Of a stretch of 64,000 bases of DNA, positions 1 to 9,338 are shown piece after piece. The number at the start of each line of letters is the position of its first letter. Within the stretch, counting starts at the first letter, position 1. Source of the DNA: Amycolatopsis australiensis (GTDB lineage: Bacteria; Actinomycetota; Actinomycetes; Mycobacteriales; Pseudonocardiaceae); NCBI RefSeq assembly GCF_900119165.1, contig NZ_FPJG01000006.1, positions 1,364,001 to 1,428,000 on the forward strand. Direction: 5' to 3'. The notes under the pieces are model-generated. The model had not been told where the DNA came from, did not search any database, and worked only from the letters and a program-made list of their open reading frames with translations. The position numbers and the translations under genes were made by a program.

Positions 1-523
1 CGAGCAGCTTGCCGGAGAACTCGTCGGGCGAGCGCACGTCGACGAAGTTCTTCGACCCGATCGACTGGACGACCTCGTCGCGGAACGCGCGCAGCGACAG
101 GTCCTGGTCCTTGGCCTGGTAGTTCGTCGGCTCGCGCTTGACCTCGTCGGAGTTCAGCTCGCGGCCGTCGAGCTCCCACTTCTTGCGGCCGCCGTCGAGC
201 AGCTTGACCTTCTCGTGGCCGTACAGCTTGAAGTACCAGTACGCGTACGCGGCGAACCAGTTGTTGTTGCCGCCGTAGAGGATCACGAGGTCGTCGTTGG
301 AGATGCCCTTCTCCGAGAGGAGCTTCTCGAAGCCCTCCTTGGAGACGAAGTCGCGGCGCACCCCGTCCTGCAGGTCCTTCCGCCAGTCGAACTTCACCGC
401 GCCCCGGATGTGGCCGGCGTCGTAGGCGGTGGTGTCCTCGTCGACCTCGGCGAACACGACGCCGGGGGTGTCCAGGTTCTCCTCGGCCCACTGGGTGGTG
501 ACCAGGACGTCTTCACGGCTCAT
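1..523 (-). CDS. sseA: Thiosulfate sulfurtransferase (rhodanese family), 3' end outside window
   Basis: The visible N-terminal half (about 174 residues) is a rhodanese domain of the CysA/SseA type. It starts MSREDVLVTTQWAEENL, contains the family segment around DAGHIRGAVKFDW, and reaches the second domain near FVDVRSPDEF. Enzymes of this family move sulfane sulfur from thiosulfate to a thiol acceptor in the cytoplasm. The catalytic Cys lies in the C-terminal domain, which is beyond base 1 and cannot be checked. The start is the ATG at 523, about 30 bases after the stop of the DUF4395 gene, so the two are probably co-transcribed. A Cys-containing leader peptide lies upstream of that pair. The mycobacterial equivalent by position is cysA2 (Rv0815c). 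The family call is firm; the exact substrate is inferred. Confidence 0.88.
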   Translation of the reverse strand, partial: MSREDVLVTTQWAEENLDTPGVVFAEVDEDTTAYDAGHIRGAVKFDWRKDLQDGVRRDFVSKEGFEKLLSEKGISNDDLVILYGGNNNWFAAYAYWYFKLYGHEKVKLLDGGRKKWELDGRELNSDEVKREPTNYQAKDQDLSLRAFRDEVVQSIGSKNFVDVRSPDEFSGKLL

Positions 524-553
524 GAACAGAACTCTCTTTCTGGGGTTGACTCT

Positions 554-985
554 CTAGGACGCGCGGGCGGGGCTGAAGCGCTTGATCAGCAAGTACATTT
601 CGCAGCCGAGGCAGAAGTTGAAGGCCGCGTTGAGGAAGGCCGCGAACAGCGCGAACGCCGTCGCGACGATGCCGAGCGGGGTGATCCCCGCGGCGAACCC
701 GATCGTGCCGGCCAGTGCGAACACGAACCCGACGGCCTGGGCGAACCGCAGCGGTGCCGCGTCCTCCCGCTCTTCGGTCGGGCCGAGGCGCGGCGCCACG
801 AGCGTGCGGTACACGATCGAGTAAGGCGCCGGCTTCAACCCGATGAACGCGCCGATGGCGAACACGACGGTCTGGATCGCCAGCAACGGCCACCACTGGG
901 TGACCAGGACGACCGCGAGGACGATCGTGGTCAGGATGGCGGCGAACCGCGGGCCTCGCGGGTCGACGGCCGGTCCGGCGGACAT
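554..985 (-). CDS. DUF4395 family membrane protein
   Basis: A 143-residue integral membrane protein with four predicted hydrophobic segments (about residues 12-32, 33-50, 85-105 and 106-130). It begins MSAGPAVDPRGPRFAA, and the DPRG-RF motif near the N terminus and the FCLGCEMYLL motif near the C terminus are typical of DUF4395. The two Cys of the CLGC motif sit near a membrane face and could handle sulfur or redox equivalents; that is inference. The gene lies between the Cys leader peptide and the sulfurtransferase, which supports a role in sulfur transfer or thiosulfate handling. No enzymatic activity is established for this family that I know of. Confidence 0.82.
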   Translation of the reverse strand: MSAGPAVDPRGPRFAAILTTIVLAVVLVTQWWPLLAIQTVVFAIGAFIGLKPAPYSIVYRTLVAPRLGPTEEREDAAPLRFAQAVGFVFALAGTIGFAAGITPLGIVATAFALFAAFLNAAFNFCLGCEMYLLIKRFSPARAS

Positions 986-1063
986 GGTTCCTCCAGCTGG
1001 AGTTCCAGGGGGTGCGTGCGAACGGCACGCGTCAGCGGCTTGGTGAGGCTGCCCGGGACCGGA

Positions 1064-1159
1064 TCAGCGCCGGTCGGAGCGGGCGCGACACAGGCTGCTG
1101 CGGACGCGGCAGAGGTCGACTGCGCGTCGCTGCGTCAGGAAGGTGGTCAGCCCGGTCAC
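1064..1159 (-). CDS. Putative Cys-responsive leader peptide (31 aa) upstream of DUF4395-sulfurtransferase
   Basis: A short GTG-started reading frame ends at a TGA at 1064-1066. Its C-terminal half reads RRAVDLCRVRSSLCRARSDR. This matches the recurrent actinobacterial leader pattern (R-x-x-V-D-L-x-R-x-x-S-x-x-C) found in front of sulfur-assimilation and sulfurtransferase operons. In mycobacteria, short Cys-rich upstream frames act as cysteine-responsive attenuators; a similar role here is inferred. The frame is followed by 78 bases of leader and then the DUF4395 gene. The Shine-Dalgarno sequence is poor, which is common for leaderless or weakly translated leaders. It is too short for routine gene finders and was recognised from the motif. 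Confidence 0.65.
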   Translation of the reverse strand: MTGLTTFLTQRRAVDLCRVRSSLCRARSDRR

Positions 1160-1245
1160 GGGTGCGAGGGTACCCAGTGCTCCCTCAGAGTGGGAACCAC
1201 GTTCATACCTTGGGACGATTCCCGATTCTTGGGACGATCCCCTGG

Positions 1246-1671
1246 TCAAGACGTCCGAGTCGTGAGATGGGGCCGCAGCGCGTCCAGCAATTCCGGGCCC
1301 TTCGGGACGCCGCCGACGCGCAGCAGCTCCCGGCCGTCCGGGGTCAGCGCGATCGTGGTCGGCGTCCGCAGCACCGCCAGCGACTGCGCGACCTCCGGCT
1401 GGTTCGTCACGTCCAGCTCGACGTGGTGCAGGCCGTCGGTCCGCTCGGCGAGCGGCGCGAGGACGGCCTTCGCGTGCCGGCACGGCGCGCAGAAGGTGGT
1501 GGAGATCTGGACCAGCGTCACCGCGGCCGCCGGGTCGAGCACGTCGGCGACGGGGCCGGGCAGCTCACGCGCGGGCTTCGCGGCCCGCACCCGGCCGTTG
1601 CGGGCCTTGAGCAGCGCGCCGACGGCTACGGCGGCCACCAGCGTCGCCACGAGCACCCACAGCCCCGTCAC
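1246..1671 (-). CDS. Membrane-anchored thioredoxin-like protein
   Basis: A 141-residue protein with one N-terminal membrane segment (about residues 4-22) followed by a thioredoxin fold. The active site reads TTFCAPCRHAK, a C-x-x-C with Ala-Pro in the middle. The cis-Pro region is LRTPTTIAL and a final strand-helix follows. It probably faces the outside of the membrane as a thiol-disulfide exchange protein; the partner is unknown. The GTG start at 1671 has an AGGTAAGGAG ribosome site that overlaps the end of lmeA 10 bases upstream, so the two genes form an operon. The mycobacterial neighbour in the same position is Rv0816c (thiX). Confidence 0.85.
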   Translation of the reverse strand: MTGLWVLVATLVAAVAVGALLKARNGRVRAAKPARELPGPVADVLDPAAAVTLVQISTTFCAPCRHAKAVLAPLAERTDGLHHVELDVTNQPEVAQSLAVLRTPTTIALTPDGRELLRVGGVPKGPELLDALRPHLTTRTS

Positions 1672-1681
1672 CGGCCGCTCC

Positions 1682-2578
1682 TTACCTGCTCAGGTCCGCG
1701 AAGGACACGTTCGCCGCCTCGCCCTTGATCGTCACCGATCCGCTCTGCACCCGCACGCCGGTCGGGGTGACCGACAGCGGCAGGTCCTTCGTGCTGATCG
1801 ACGCCTTGAAGTTCGGCATCAGCGCCTTCTGCACCGCTTGGGGAACGACGGTGGTCTCCTGGTCATTCCCGAACTGCAGCCGCTTGGGGACGAAGTCGAT
1901 CGTCCCGCCCTTGGCGTCGGCCTCGATCATCGCGAAACAGAAGATTTCCAGATCCTTGCCGGCGAACTGAAGGTGTCCCGAAATGCGGACACCGGTGCTC
2001 GACTCGTCCTGGGGTGCCTGGCCCTCGGTGGTCGTCGTGGTCGGCGTCGGCTCGCTCTGTCCGCTGTCGCCGTTCTGGACGTACTCGGTGGTCGACGGCT
2101 CGATCCGCAGGTCCTTGATCTTGTCCAGCGGCGAGAGGCGGGCGAGGTCGGCGGCCTTGATGGTGACCGAGCCGGTCAGCTTGCCGATCGTGATCGCCTT
2201 CGTGTTGCCGTTCGTGAGGTCCGACAGCGGCGCCGTGACGTCCTCCAGCTCCGCGTTCACCGCGACGTCCTGGAGCTTGCCGGCGACCGGCACGCCGGCG
2301 GCCGACACGCTGATGTGACGGTAGTCACCGCCGAGGGCCTGGGTGAGGAACGGGAAGCCGTGGATCGTCACCGACGGGTCGTCGCTCAGCTCCAGCTGCG
2401 TACGGGCCTTCTGCGAAATCATGTGCTCGGCGAACGCGGCCGCCCCGAAATCCGCGCCGACCAGCAGCAGTACCAGCACGACCAGGGCGATCACCCAGCG
2501 GCGGGCCCGGCGGCCGCGGCGCCGCGCGTCCGGCCTCGGTGCGGGTCGGTCGTCCCGGGTCACGGGCCTGCTCACCAT
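1682..2578 (-). CDS. lmeA: LmeA-like phospholipid-binding protein (DUF2993)
   Basis: This codes for about 298 residues with an Arg-rich cytoplasmic start, one membrane helix or uncleaved signal (WVIALVVLVLLLVGADFG) and an extracytoplasmic DUF2993 domain. In mycobacteria LmeA binds phospholipids and is needed for lipomannan maturation. A Thr-rich loop (TPTTTTTEGQ) interrupts the domain and looks like a low-complexity insertion. I chose the ATG at 2578 because AGGAG lies about 10 bases upstream; an in-frame start at 2641 would add 21 residues without a ribosome site. The gene is divergent from glnR, as Rv0817c is from Rv0818. Confidence 0.82.
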   Translation of the reverse strand: MVSRPVTRDDRPAPRPDARRRGRRARRWVIALVVLVLLLVGADFGAAAFAEHMISQKARTQLELSDDPSVTIHGFPFLTQALGGDYRHISVSAAGVPVAGKLQDVAVNAELEDVTAPLSDLTNGNTKAITIGKLTGSVTIKAADLARLSPLDKIKDLRIEPSTTEYVQNGDSGQSEPTPTTTTTEGQAPQDESSTGVRISGHLQFAGKDLEIFCFAMIEADAKGGTIDFVPKRLQFGNDQETTVVPQAVQKALMPNFKASISTKDLPLSVTPTGVRVQSGSVTIKGEAANVSFADLSR

Positions 2579-3473
<895 letters not shown>

Positions 3474-3540
3474 GGTCCCCACCTTCACCAGGACGCGTCT
3501 CCGGTCTTCGCGTTGCTTCTCGCGCGGGTACGGTCGCAGG

Positions 3541-4446
3541 GTGAGCGGAGACGGCGAGTGGCGGCAGGAACTGGACGAGCGGCAGCTCGACGACGTGCGC
3601 GGGCTGCTGCTGGCCGTGCGTGACGCCGACGGGCGGCCCGAGGTCGAGCCCGAAGGCGCGTTGCCCGGTGAGTTCGACGGCGGTGAGCACCTCGTCGCGT
3701 GCATCGACGGCGACGTGGTCGGCTACGCGCACCTGGACACCACGGGCGACTCCTTCGGCCACCAGGTCGTCGAGCTGTTCGTGCACCCCGCCCACCGCAA
3801 CCGCGGCTACGGCGCGAAGCTGCTCCAGGCGGTCGACGAGCGTGCCGCGGTCGGTTTCCGCGTCTGGGCGCACGGCGACCACCCCGCGGCGCGGCGGCTG
3901 GCGCAGAAGGCGGGCCTGGAACGCAAGCGCGAGCTGCTGATCCTGCACGTCGACGTCGAAGGCGCGGACTGGCCGGAGCCGGTCCTGCGCGACGGCGTCT
4001 CGTTGCGGACGTTCGTGCCGGGCCAGGACGAGGACGCCGTCGCGCGGGTCAACGCGCGGGCCTTCGACTGGCACCCCGAGCAGGGCGCGCTGACCGCCGA
4101 CGACGTCCGCGCCGACGAGCGCCGGCCGTGGTTCGACGCCGACGGGTTCTTCCTCGCCGAACAGAAGGGCGAGGTCGTCGGCTTCCACTGGACGAAGGTG
4201 CACGAGCCGGTGCCCGGCCGGTTCGGTGGCGAGCGCGTCGGCGAGGTGTACGTCGTCGGCGTCGACCCGGCCGCGCAGGGCGGCGGGCTCGGCCGGGCGC
4301 TGACCCTGGCCGGGCTGCGGTACCTCGCGAGCCGGGGGCTGCGCCAGATCATCTTGTACGTCGAAGGCGACAACGCACCGGCGCTCGCGGTCTACACCAA
4401 GCTCGGGTTCAGGCGTCACGAAACCGACGTTCAGTACGGTCGGTGA
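3541..4446 (+). CDS. mshD: Mycothiol synthase (acetyl-CoA:Cys-GlcN-Ins acetyltransferase)
   Basis: A 301-residue protein built of two GNAT domains. The N-terminal domain contains VVELFVHPAHRNRGYGAKL and the C-terminal one VGVDPAAQGGGLGRALTLAG, both acetyl-CoA-binding loops. MshD catalyses the last step of mycothiol synthesis, acetylating the cysteinyl amine. The tandem GNAT arrangement, the length and the position between glnR and the phosphate locus identify it. The start is a GTG at 3541, 67 bases after glnR. Mycothiol is the actinobacterial low-molecular-weight thiol, so this gene supports the taxonomic assignment. Confidence 0.94.
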   Translation: MSGDGEWRQELDERQLDDVRGLLLAVRDADGRPEVEPEGALPGEFDGGEHLVACIDGDVVGYAHLDTTGDSFGHQVVELFVHPAHRNRGYGAKLLQAVDERAAVGFRVWAHGDHPAARRLAQKAGLERKRELLILHVDVEGADWPEPVLRDGVSLRTFVPGQDEDAVARVNARAFDWHPEQGALTADDVRADERRPWFDADGFFLAEQKGEVVGFHWTKVHEPVPGRFGGERVGEVYVVGVDPAAQGGGLGRALTLAGLRYLASRGLRQIILYVEGDNAPALAVYTKLGFRRHETDVQYGR

Positions 4447-4554
4447 ACACGATGGACACCGCGCGAACAGTCCGTCACGGTGTGCGAACGCGCAGGTCAC
4501 AGGCGGGACACGGCACCCTTCCGGAGTAGTAGCACTGCTCACATCCGGCGCCTT

Positions 4555-4576
4555 GTTCACTTTGCGTTCATCTGGA
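4555..4576 (+). promoter_or_regulatory. Putative PHO box (PhoP-type direct repeat) upstream of pstS
   Basis: Two 11-base units, GTTCACTTTGC and GTTCATCTGGA, lie head to tail about 100 bases before pstS. Direct repeats of GTTCAC spaced by 11 bases are the known core of PhoP binding sites in actinomycetes. A weaker GCTCAC copy at 4537 is out of phase. The surrounding 225-base gap (4447-4671) otherwise holds only promoter sequence. Phosphate-starvation control is inferred from the motif. Confidence 0.6.
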
Positions 4577-4671
4577 GAGGGCCACCCGTCCACCGTGGCT
4601 GCCTAATGTCCGGATCCGGCGCGGCAGCATGCCGCGGCGACCCGGTCAAGCTCCTGATGGAGGAAACAGCA

Positions 4672-5802
4672 GTGAAGATCATGCGGCCCCTGAGCGCGGT
4701 GGGCATCGTCGCGAGCGCCGCCCTCGTGCTCGCCGCCTGTGGTTCCGACCCCGCGGCGACCAACAGCAGCAGCTCGAACTCGGCTTCGGCGCCCGCTGCC
4801 ACCGGCACCGCCGACGTGGAGTGCGGTGGCAAGACCCCGCTGTCCGCGGAAGGTTCGTCGGCCCAGAAGAGCGCCATCGAAATCTTCACGCAGCAGTACA
4901 CCAAGAAGTGCGCCGGCCAGCAGGTCAACTACAACCCGAGCGGCTCCGGCGCGGGCGTCAAGCAGTTCAACGCCAACCAGATCGACTTCGGCGGCTCGGA
5001 CTCGCCGATCAAGGACGCCGACCTCGAGGCGGCCAACAAGCGCTGCGCGAGCGACGCGTGGAACATCCCGCTGGTCGTCGGCCCGATCGCGGTCGCCTAC
5101 AAGCTGTCCGGCGTGGACAAGCTGGTGCTGACCCCGTCGGTGACCGCCAAGATCTTCAGCGGCGCCATCACCAAGTGGAACGACCCGGCCATCAAGGCGG
5201 TCAAGGGCAACGAGAGCCTGAACCTGCCGGACAAGCCGATCCAGGTCATCTCCCGCTCCGACGAGTCGGGCACCACCGACAACTTCCAGAAGTACCTGGG
5301 CGCGGCGGCGAAGGCCGACTGGACCAAGGGCGCGGGCAAGAAGTTCAACGGCGGCGTCGGCAACGGTGCGCAGGGCTCCAACGGTGTCGCGACCGCGGTG
5401 AAGGCCTCCGACGGCGGCATCACCTACGTCGAGGGCGCCTTCGCCAAGGACGGCCTGACCCCGGCGCTGATCGACAGCGGCTCCGGCGGCGTCGAGCTGA
5501 ACGCGGCGAACGTGGCGAAGTCCCTCGACGCGGCGAAGTTCCTCAAGGAAGGCTCGAACGACCTCGCGCTCGACCTCAACGGCATCTACGCCAGCAACAC
5601 CCCGGGCGCCTACCCGCTGCTGCTGACGACCTACGAGATCGTCTGCTCGAAGTACGCGGACCCGAACGTCGCGAAGGCCGTGAAGGCGTTCCTGACGGTC
5701 GCGGCGACCGACGGCCAGCAGCCGCTGTCCTCCAAGGGTTACGTCCCGATCCCGCAGTCGCTGCAGAGCAAGGTGCTGACCGCCGTCAAGGCGATCTCCT
5801 GA
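4672..5802 (+). CDS. pstS: Phosphate ABC transporter, phosphate-binding lipoprotein PstS
   Basis: A 376-residue lipoprotein. The signal peptide ends in ALVLAACGSD, with the lipobox Cys at about residue 23, followed by a Ser/Asn/Thr-rich linker. The mature part carries PstS signatures: LSAEGSSAQ at the first phosphate-binding loop, NYNPSGSGAG at the second, DFGGSDSPI, and RSDESGTTDNFQKYL. It captures phosphate outside the membrane and passes it to PstC/PstA. The GTG at 4672 is chosen because GGAGG lies 8 bases upstream and gives a proper signal peptide; the in-frame start at 4480 is far too long. It is the first gene of pstSCAB. Confidence 0.95.
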   Translation: MKIMRPLSAVGIVASAALVLAACGSDPAATNSSSSNSASAPAATGTADVECGGKTPLSAEGSSAQKSAIEIFTQQYTKKCAGQQVNYNPSGSGAGVKQFNANQIDFGGSDSPIKDADLEAANKRCASDAWNIPLVVGPIAVAYKLSGVDKLVLTPSVTAKIFSGAITKWNDPAIKAVKGNESLNLPDKPIQVISRSDESGTTDNFQKYLGAAAKADWTKGAGKKFNGGVGNGAQGSNGVATAVKASDGGITYVEGAFAKDGLTPALIDSGSGGVELNAANVAKSLDAAKFLKEGSNDLALDLNGIYASNTPGAYPLLLTTYEIVCSKYADPNVAKAVKAFLTVAATDGQQPLSSKGYVPIPQSLQSKVLTAVKAIS

Positions 5803-5853
5803 ACCGGCGTTGCGACTGAATACCGAGTGATAGAGGCTGGTCAGAAGTAGCTG

Positions 5854-6921
5854 ATGAGCGAGTCATCCTCGACGCGAACGCCCACCGGCGACCCCGGTGG
5901 GCGTTCGTCGTCCGCCACGAAGCCCCCGGAGGTCCCGATTTCGGAGCAACCAGCCCCGCCGGCGGCGAGCGAGCCGCCCGCGAGCGACAAACCGAAGAAG
6001 GTGCGGCCCGGTGACCGCATCTTCCAGAACCTGACCACCGGGGCCGGGATCTTCGTCGTCGCCCTGATCGGCCTGATCGGGCTCTTCCTGCTCATCCAGG
6101 CCATCCCGGCGCTGAAAGCCGACAAGGTCAACTTCCTGACCAACCACGGCTGGTCGACCAGCGACCCGGCGAACATGTCGTTCGGCATCCTCGACCTGCT
6201 CGAGGTGACCGTGGCGACGTCGCTCGTCGCGCTGGTCATCGCGATGCCGGTCTCGCTGGGCATCGCGCTGTTCCTGACCCAGTACGCGCCGCCGCGGCTG
6301 GCGCGGCCGTTCGCCTACATCATCGACCTGCTCGCCGCGGTGCCGTCGATCATCTTCGGCCTCTGGGGCATCCTCGTGTTCGCCCCGGCGATCGAGCCGT
6401 TCGCGAAGTGGATCAACGACACGTTCTCGTGGTTCCCGATCCTCGCGCCCGGCAACGTCGCGCCCAGCGTGCGCGGCACCATCTTCACCGCGGGCATCGT
6501 GCTGGCGGTGATGATCCTGCCGATCATCACCTCGCTGTCCCGCGAAGTGTTCGAGCGGACGCCGACCCCGCACATCGAAGGCGCGCTGGCGCTCGGCGCC
6601 ACGCGCTGGGAAGTCATCCGCACCACGGTCCTGCCGTTCGGCAAGGCCGGTTACGTCGGCGCGTCCATGCTCGGCCTCGGCCGCGCGCTGGGCGAGACGA
6701 TCGCGCTGGCCGTCATCCTGCTCATCCCGCAGGGCAAGAACTTCGACTGGAGCCTCTTCGACGGTGGTGCCACGTTCGCCTCGAAGATCGCCGCGAACTA
6801 CAGCGAGTTCAACAACGAGGTCTCGGCCGGCGCGTACATCGCGGCCGGCCTCGTGCTGTTCGTGCTGACCTTCGTCGTGAACTTCTTCGCCCGCTCCATC
6901 ATCGGCAAGAAGGGGGACTGA
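5854..6921 (+). CDS. pstC: Phosphate ABC transporter permease PstC
   Basis: A 355-residue permease with a 45-residue Ser/Pro-rich cytoplasmic start and six membrane segments beginning at about residue 62 (FVVALIGLIGLFLLIQ). The EAA loop around GALALGATRWEVIRTTVLPFG contacts PstB. A perfect 13-base inverted repeat lies within codons 8-18, so the N-terminal extension doubles as a possible RNA structure. The gene is separated from pstS by 51 bases and from pstA by 2 bases. Homologs commonly carry similar disordered extensions, so the ATG at 5854 is acceptable, although a start nearer KKVRPGDR is possible. Confidence 0.92.
   Translation: MSESSSTRTPTGDPGGRSSSATKPPEVPISEQPAPPAASEPPASDKPKKVRPGDRIFQNLTTGAGIFVVALIGLIGLFLLIQAIPALKADKVNFLTNHGWSTSDPANMSFGILDLLEVTVATSLVALVIAMPVSLGIALFLTQYAPPRLARPFAYIIDLLAAVPSIIFGLWGILVFAPAIEPFAKWINDTFSWFPILAPGNVAPSVRGTIFTAGIVLAVMILPIITSLSREVFERTPTPHIEGALALGATRWEVIRTTVLPFGKAGYVGASMLGLGRALGETIALAVILLIPQGKNFDWSLFDGGATFASKIAANYSEFNNEVSAGAYIAAGLVLFVLTFVVNFFARSIIGKKGD
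5876..5906 (+). terminator. Perfect 13-bp hairpin at the pstS-pstC junction, inside the pstC start
   Basis: The arms GAACGCCCACCGG (5876-5888) and CCGGTGGGCGTTC (5894-5906) pair perfectly around a 5-base loop, 74 bases after the pstS stop. There is no U-tract, so it would be an I-shaped terminator or a processing or stability element. It could keep pstS transcripts more abundant than pstCAB, as is needed for a binding protein; that is inference. Confidence 0.5.
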
Positions 6922-6923
6922 GC

Positions 6924-7844
6924 ATGTCCACCACCACGCTCGAAGCCCCCGCCGCGACCCCGGCCTTCCAGCAGGTCAGCCTGGCCCGCAAGGTCAAGAA
7001 CGGGATCGCGACCACGCTGGTCTGGTTGTCGTTCCTGGTCGCCGTCGTCCCGCTGGTGTGGGTGCTCTACACGGTGATCGCCTACGGCATCAAGCGCATC
7101 CCGTACAGCAACTGGTGGAGCCAGGACTTCGGCTCGGTGCTGTCCGACGAGGTCGGCGGCGGCGTGCTGCACGCCATCGTCGGCACCCTGCTGCAGGGCC
7201 TGGTCTGCGCGATCATCGCGGTGCCGATCGGCATGCTCGTCGCGATCTACCTCGTCGAGTACGGCCGCAACGGCAAGCTCGCCAAGGCCACCACGTTCAT
7301 GGTGGACATCCTTTCGGGTGTTCCGTCGATCGTGGCGGCGCTGTTCATCTACGCGCTGTGGATCACCACGCTCGGCCTGCCGCGCAGCGGTTTCGCCGTG
7401 TCGCTGGCCCTGGTGCTCCTGATGATCCCGGTGGTCGTCCGGTCGTCGGAGGAGATGCTGCGGATCGTCCCGGACGACCTGCGCGAGGCGTCGTACGCGC
7501 TGGGCGTGCCGAAGTGGAAGACGATCATGAAGATCGTGCTCCCGACGGCGCTGTCCGGCATCGTCGGCGGCATCATGATGGCACTGGCCCGCGTCATGGG
7601 CGAGACGGCGCCGCTGCTGGTGCTGGTCGGCTACTCGGCCTACACGAACTGGGACATCTTCCACGGCGAGCAGGCGGCCCTGCCGCTGCTGATGAACAAC
7701 GAGCGCGTCAGCAACCCGATGGACCCGGGCTCGGTCGGCTTCGACCGGATCTGGGGCGCGGCGCTGACCCTGGTGCTCATCATCGCCCTGATCAACCTCC
7801 TCGCCACCGTGTTCGCGCGCCTTGTCGCCCCGAAGAAGAAGTGA
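6924..7844 (+). CDS. pstA: Phosphate ABC transporter permease PstA
   Basis: A 306-residue permease with about six membrane helices. The first follows LARKVKNGIATTLV, and the EAA loop is SYALGVPKWKTIMKIVLPTA. It pairs with PstC to form the membrane channel. The ATG at 6924 lies 2 bases after the pstC stop; the much longer open frame upstream is a shadow of pstC. pstB follows after 10 bases. Confidence 0.94.
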   Translation: MSTTTLEAPAATPAFQQVSLARKVKNGIATTLVWLSFLVAVVPLVWVLYTVIAYGIKRIPYSNWWSQDFGSVLSDEVGGGVLHAIVGTLLQGLVCAIIAVPIGMLVAIYLVEYGRNGKLAKATTFMVDILSGVPSIVAALFIYALWITTLGLPRSGFAVSLALVLLMIPVVVRSSEEMLRIVPDDLREASYALGVPKWKTIMKIVLPTALSGIVGGIMMALARVMGETAPLLVLVGYSAYTNWDIFHGEQAALPLLMNNERVSNPMDPGSVGFDRIWGAALTLVLIIALINLLATVFARLVAPKKK

Positions 7845-7854
7845 GCTGTAAGTC

Positions 7855-8631
7855 ATGGCCAAGCGAATCGACGTCAAGGACGTGGACATCTACTACGGCA
7901 AGTTCCACGCCGTGGACGGTGTCACCCTCTCGGTGCCGCCGCGCAACGTCACCGCGTTCATCGGCCCGTCGGGGTGCGGCAAGTCGACGGTGCTGCGGAC
8001 GCTGAACCGCATGCACGAGGTCATCCCCGGTGCCCGCGTGGACGGCCAGGTGCTGCTCGACGGCGAGGACATCTACGCCTCGGCGGTCGACCCGGTCCAG
8101 GTGCGCCGCACGATCGGCATGGTGTTCCAGCGTCCCAACCCGTTCCCGACGATGTCCATCCGCGACAACGTCGTGGCCGGGCTGAAGCTGGGCGGGACGA
8201 AGAACCGCAAGACGCTCGACGAGATCGCCGAGCGCGCCCTGCGCGGCGCGAACCTGTGGAACGAGGTCAAGGACCGCCTCAACAAGCCCGGTGGCGGCCT
8301 GTCGGGCGGTCAGCAGCAGCGGCTGTGCATCGCCCGCGCGATCGCGGTCCAGCCGGACGTGCTGCTGATGGACGAGCCGTGCTCGGCGCTGGACCCGATC
8401 TCGACGCTGGCGATCGAGGACCTGATCGGCGAGCTGAAGAAGGACTACACGATCGTCATCGTCACGCACAACATGCAGCAGGCGGCGCGGGTGTCCGACC
8501 AGACGGCGTTCTTCAACCTCGCCGGGGTCGGCCAGCCGGGGCGGCTGGTGGAGCTCAACGACACGGAGAAGATCTTCTCCAACCCGGACGAGAAGGCCAC
8601 CGAGGACTACATTTCCGGCCGCTTCGGCTGA
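7855..8631 (+). CDS. pstB: Phosphate ABC transporter ATP-binding protein PstB
   Basis: A 258-residue ATPase with all ABC motifs: Walker [10 protein letters not shown] (about residues 38-46), Q-loop FQRPNPFP, signature LSGGQQQR, Walker [12 protein letters not shown] and the H-loop VTHNMQQA. The [12 protein letters not shown] stretch is diagnostic of PstB. It energises phosphate import by PstSCA. It ends the pst operon and a strong hairpin follows. Confidence 0.96.
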   Translation: MAKRIDVKDVDIYYGKFHAVDGVTLSVPPRNVTAFIGPSGCGKSTVLRTLNRMHEVIPGARVDGQVLLDGEDIYASAVDPVQVRRTIGMVFQRPNPFPTMSIRDNVVAGLKLGGTKNRKTLDEIAERALRGANLWNEVKDRLNKPGGGLSGGQQQRLCIARAIAVQPDVLLMDEPCSALDPISTLAIEDLIGELKKDYTIVIVTHNMQQAARVSDQTAFFNLAGVGQPGRLVELNDTEKIFSNPDEKATEDYISGRFG

Positions 8632-8647
8632 GCAGCCGTGGCCCGGA

Positions 8648-8688
8648 GGGCCTTTCCCGCCGACGCTCGGGGCCGGCGGGGAAGGCCC
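8648..8688. terminator. Hairpin between convergent pstB and DHFR-like gene
   Basis: GGGCCTTTCCCGCCG (8648-8662) pairs with CGGCGGGGAAGGCCC (8674-8688) with one G-T wobble over an 11-base loop. Its place between convergent genes suits a bidirectional terminator. Confidence 0.7.
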
Positions 8689-8703
8689 TTCGTCCATTGT
8701 GGA

Positions 8704-9267
8704 TCACCGTGCGGGCCGGTAGCGCAGCGTCAGGATTCCCGACGCCCACGCCTTGCTGTCCACCAGCTCCAGCCGCGTGCGCTGCTCGGTGAACAGCGGC
8801 TGCCCCGCCCCGATCGCCGTCGGGTAGAGCTTGATCCAGTACTCGTCCACCAGTCCGGCCCGGACGAACTGCTGCACGATCGACACCCCGCCGAAGAGCA
8901 CCATGTCCTTGCCCGGCAACGCCTTCAGCGCCGCGACCTCCGCTGCGAGGTCCTCGCCGGCCAGCCGGTGCGGCGCGGCCACCTCCGCGAGTGACCGCGA
9001 GAACACCACCTGCGGCGTCGAGATCATCCACGTCGCGAAGTCGACCAGCTCCGCCGGGCTCGCCGGGTCGCTCGCCTGGGCGCGGAAGTTCTCCTCGATG
9101 CCGTGGTGGAAGGCCCGGCCGGTGAGGATCGTGTCGACCCGCGAGCGCATCTCGCCGGACAACGCGATGTTCATCTCGGGGTCGAACAGCATCCAGTCCA
9201 GCTCGCCCGCCGGGCCGGCCAGGTGGCCGTCGAGGGTCAGGTTGACGTAGAGGATGACGTTGCGCAT
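8704..9267 (-). CDS. RibD C-terminal / dihydrofolate-reductase-like reductase
   Basis: A 187-residue protein of the RibD_C/DHFR superfamily. It starts MRNVILYVNLTLDGHLAGP, the usual first strand and active-site loop, and later shows LPGKDMVLFGGVSIVQQF, the dinucleotide-binding part, and a C-terminal strand ending ILTLRYRPA. Many actinobacterial paralogs of this type exist with unknown substrates, so a role in folate or riboflavin synthesis should not be assumed. It stands alone between the pst terminator and the phoU terminator, and about 100 bases with no clear promoter precede it. Confidence 0.82.
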   Translation of the reverse strand: MRNVILYVNLTLDGHLAGPAGELDWMLFDPEMNIALSGEMRSRVDTILTGRAFHHGIEENFRAQASDPASPAELVDFATWMISTPQVVFSRSLAEVAAPHRLAGEDLAAEVAALKALPGKDMVLFGGVSIVQQFVRAGLVDEYWIKLYPTAIGAGQPLFTEQRTRLELVDSKAWASGILTLRYRPAR

Positions 9268-9338
9268 GTCCGGCTCCTTCGTGAGTGTGCTGTCACCCGT
9301 TGAGAGACACCGGCGCCGCGAAACTCATCGGTGCGCGC

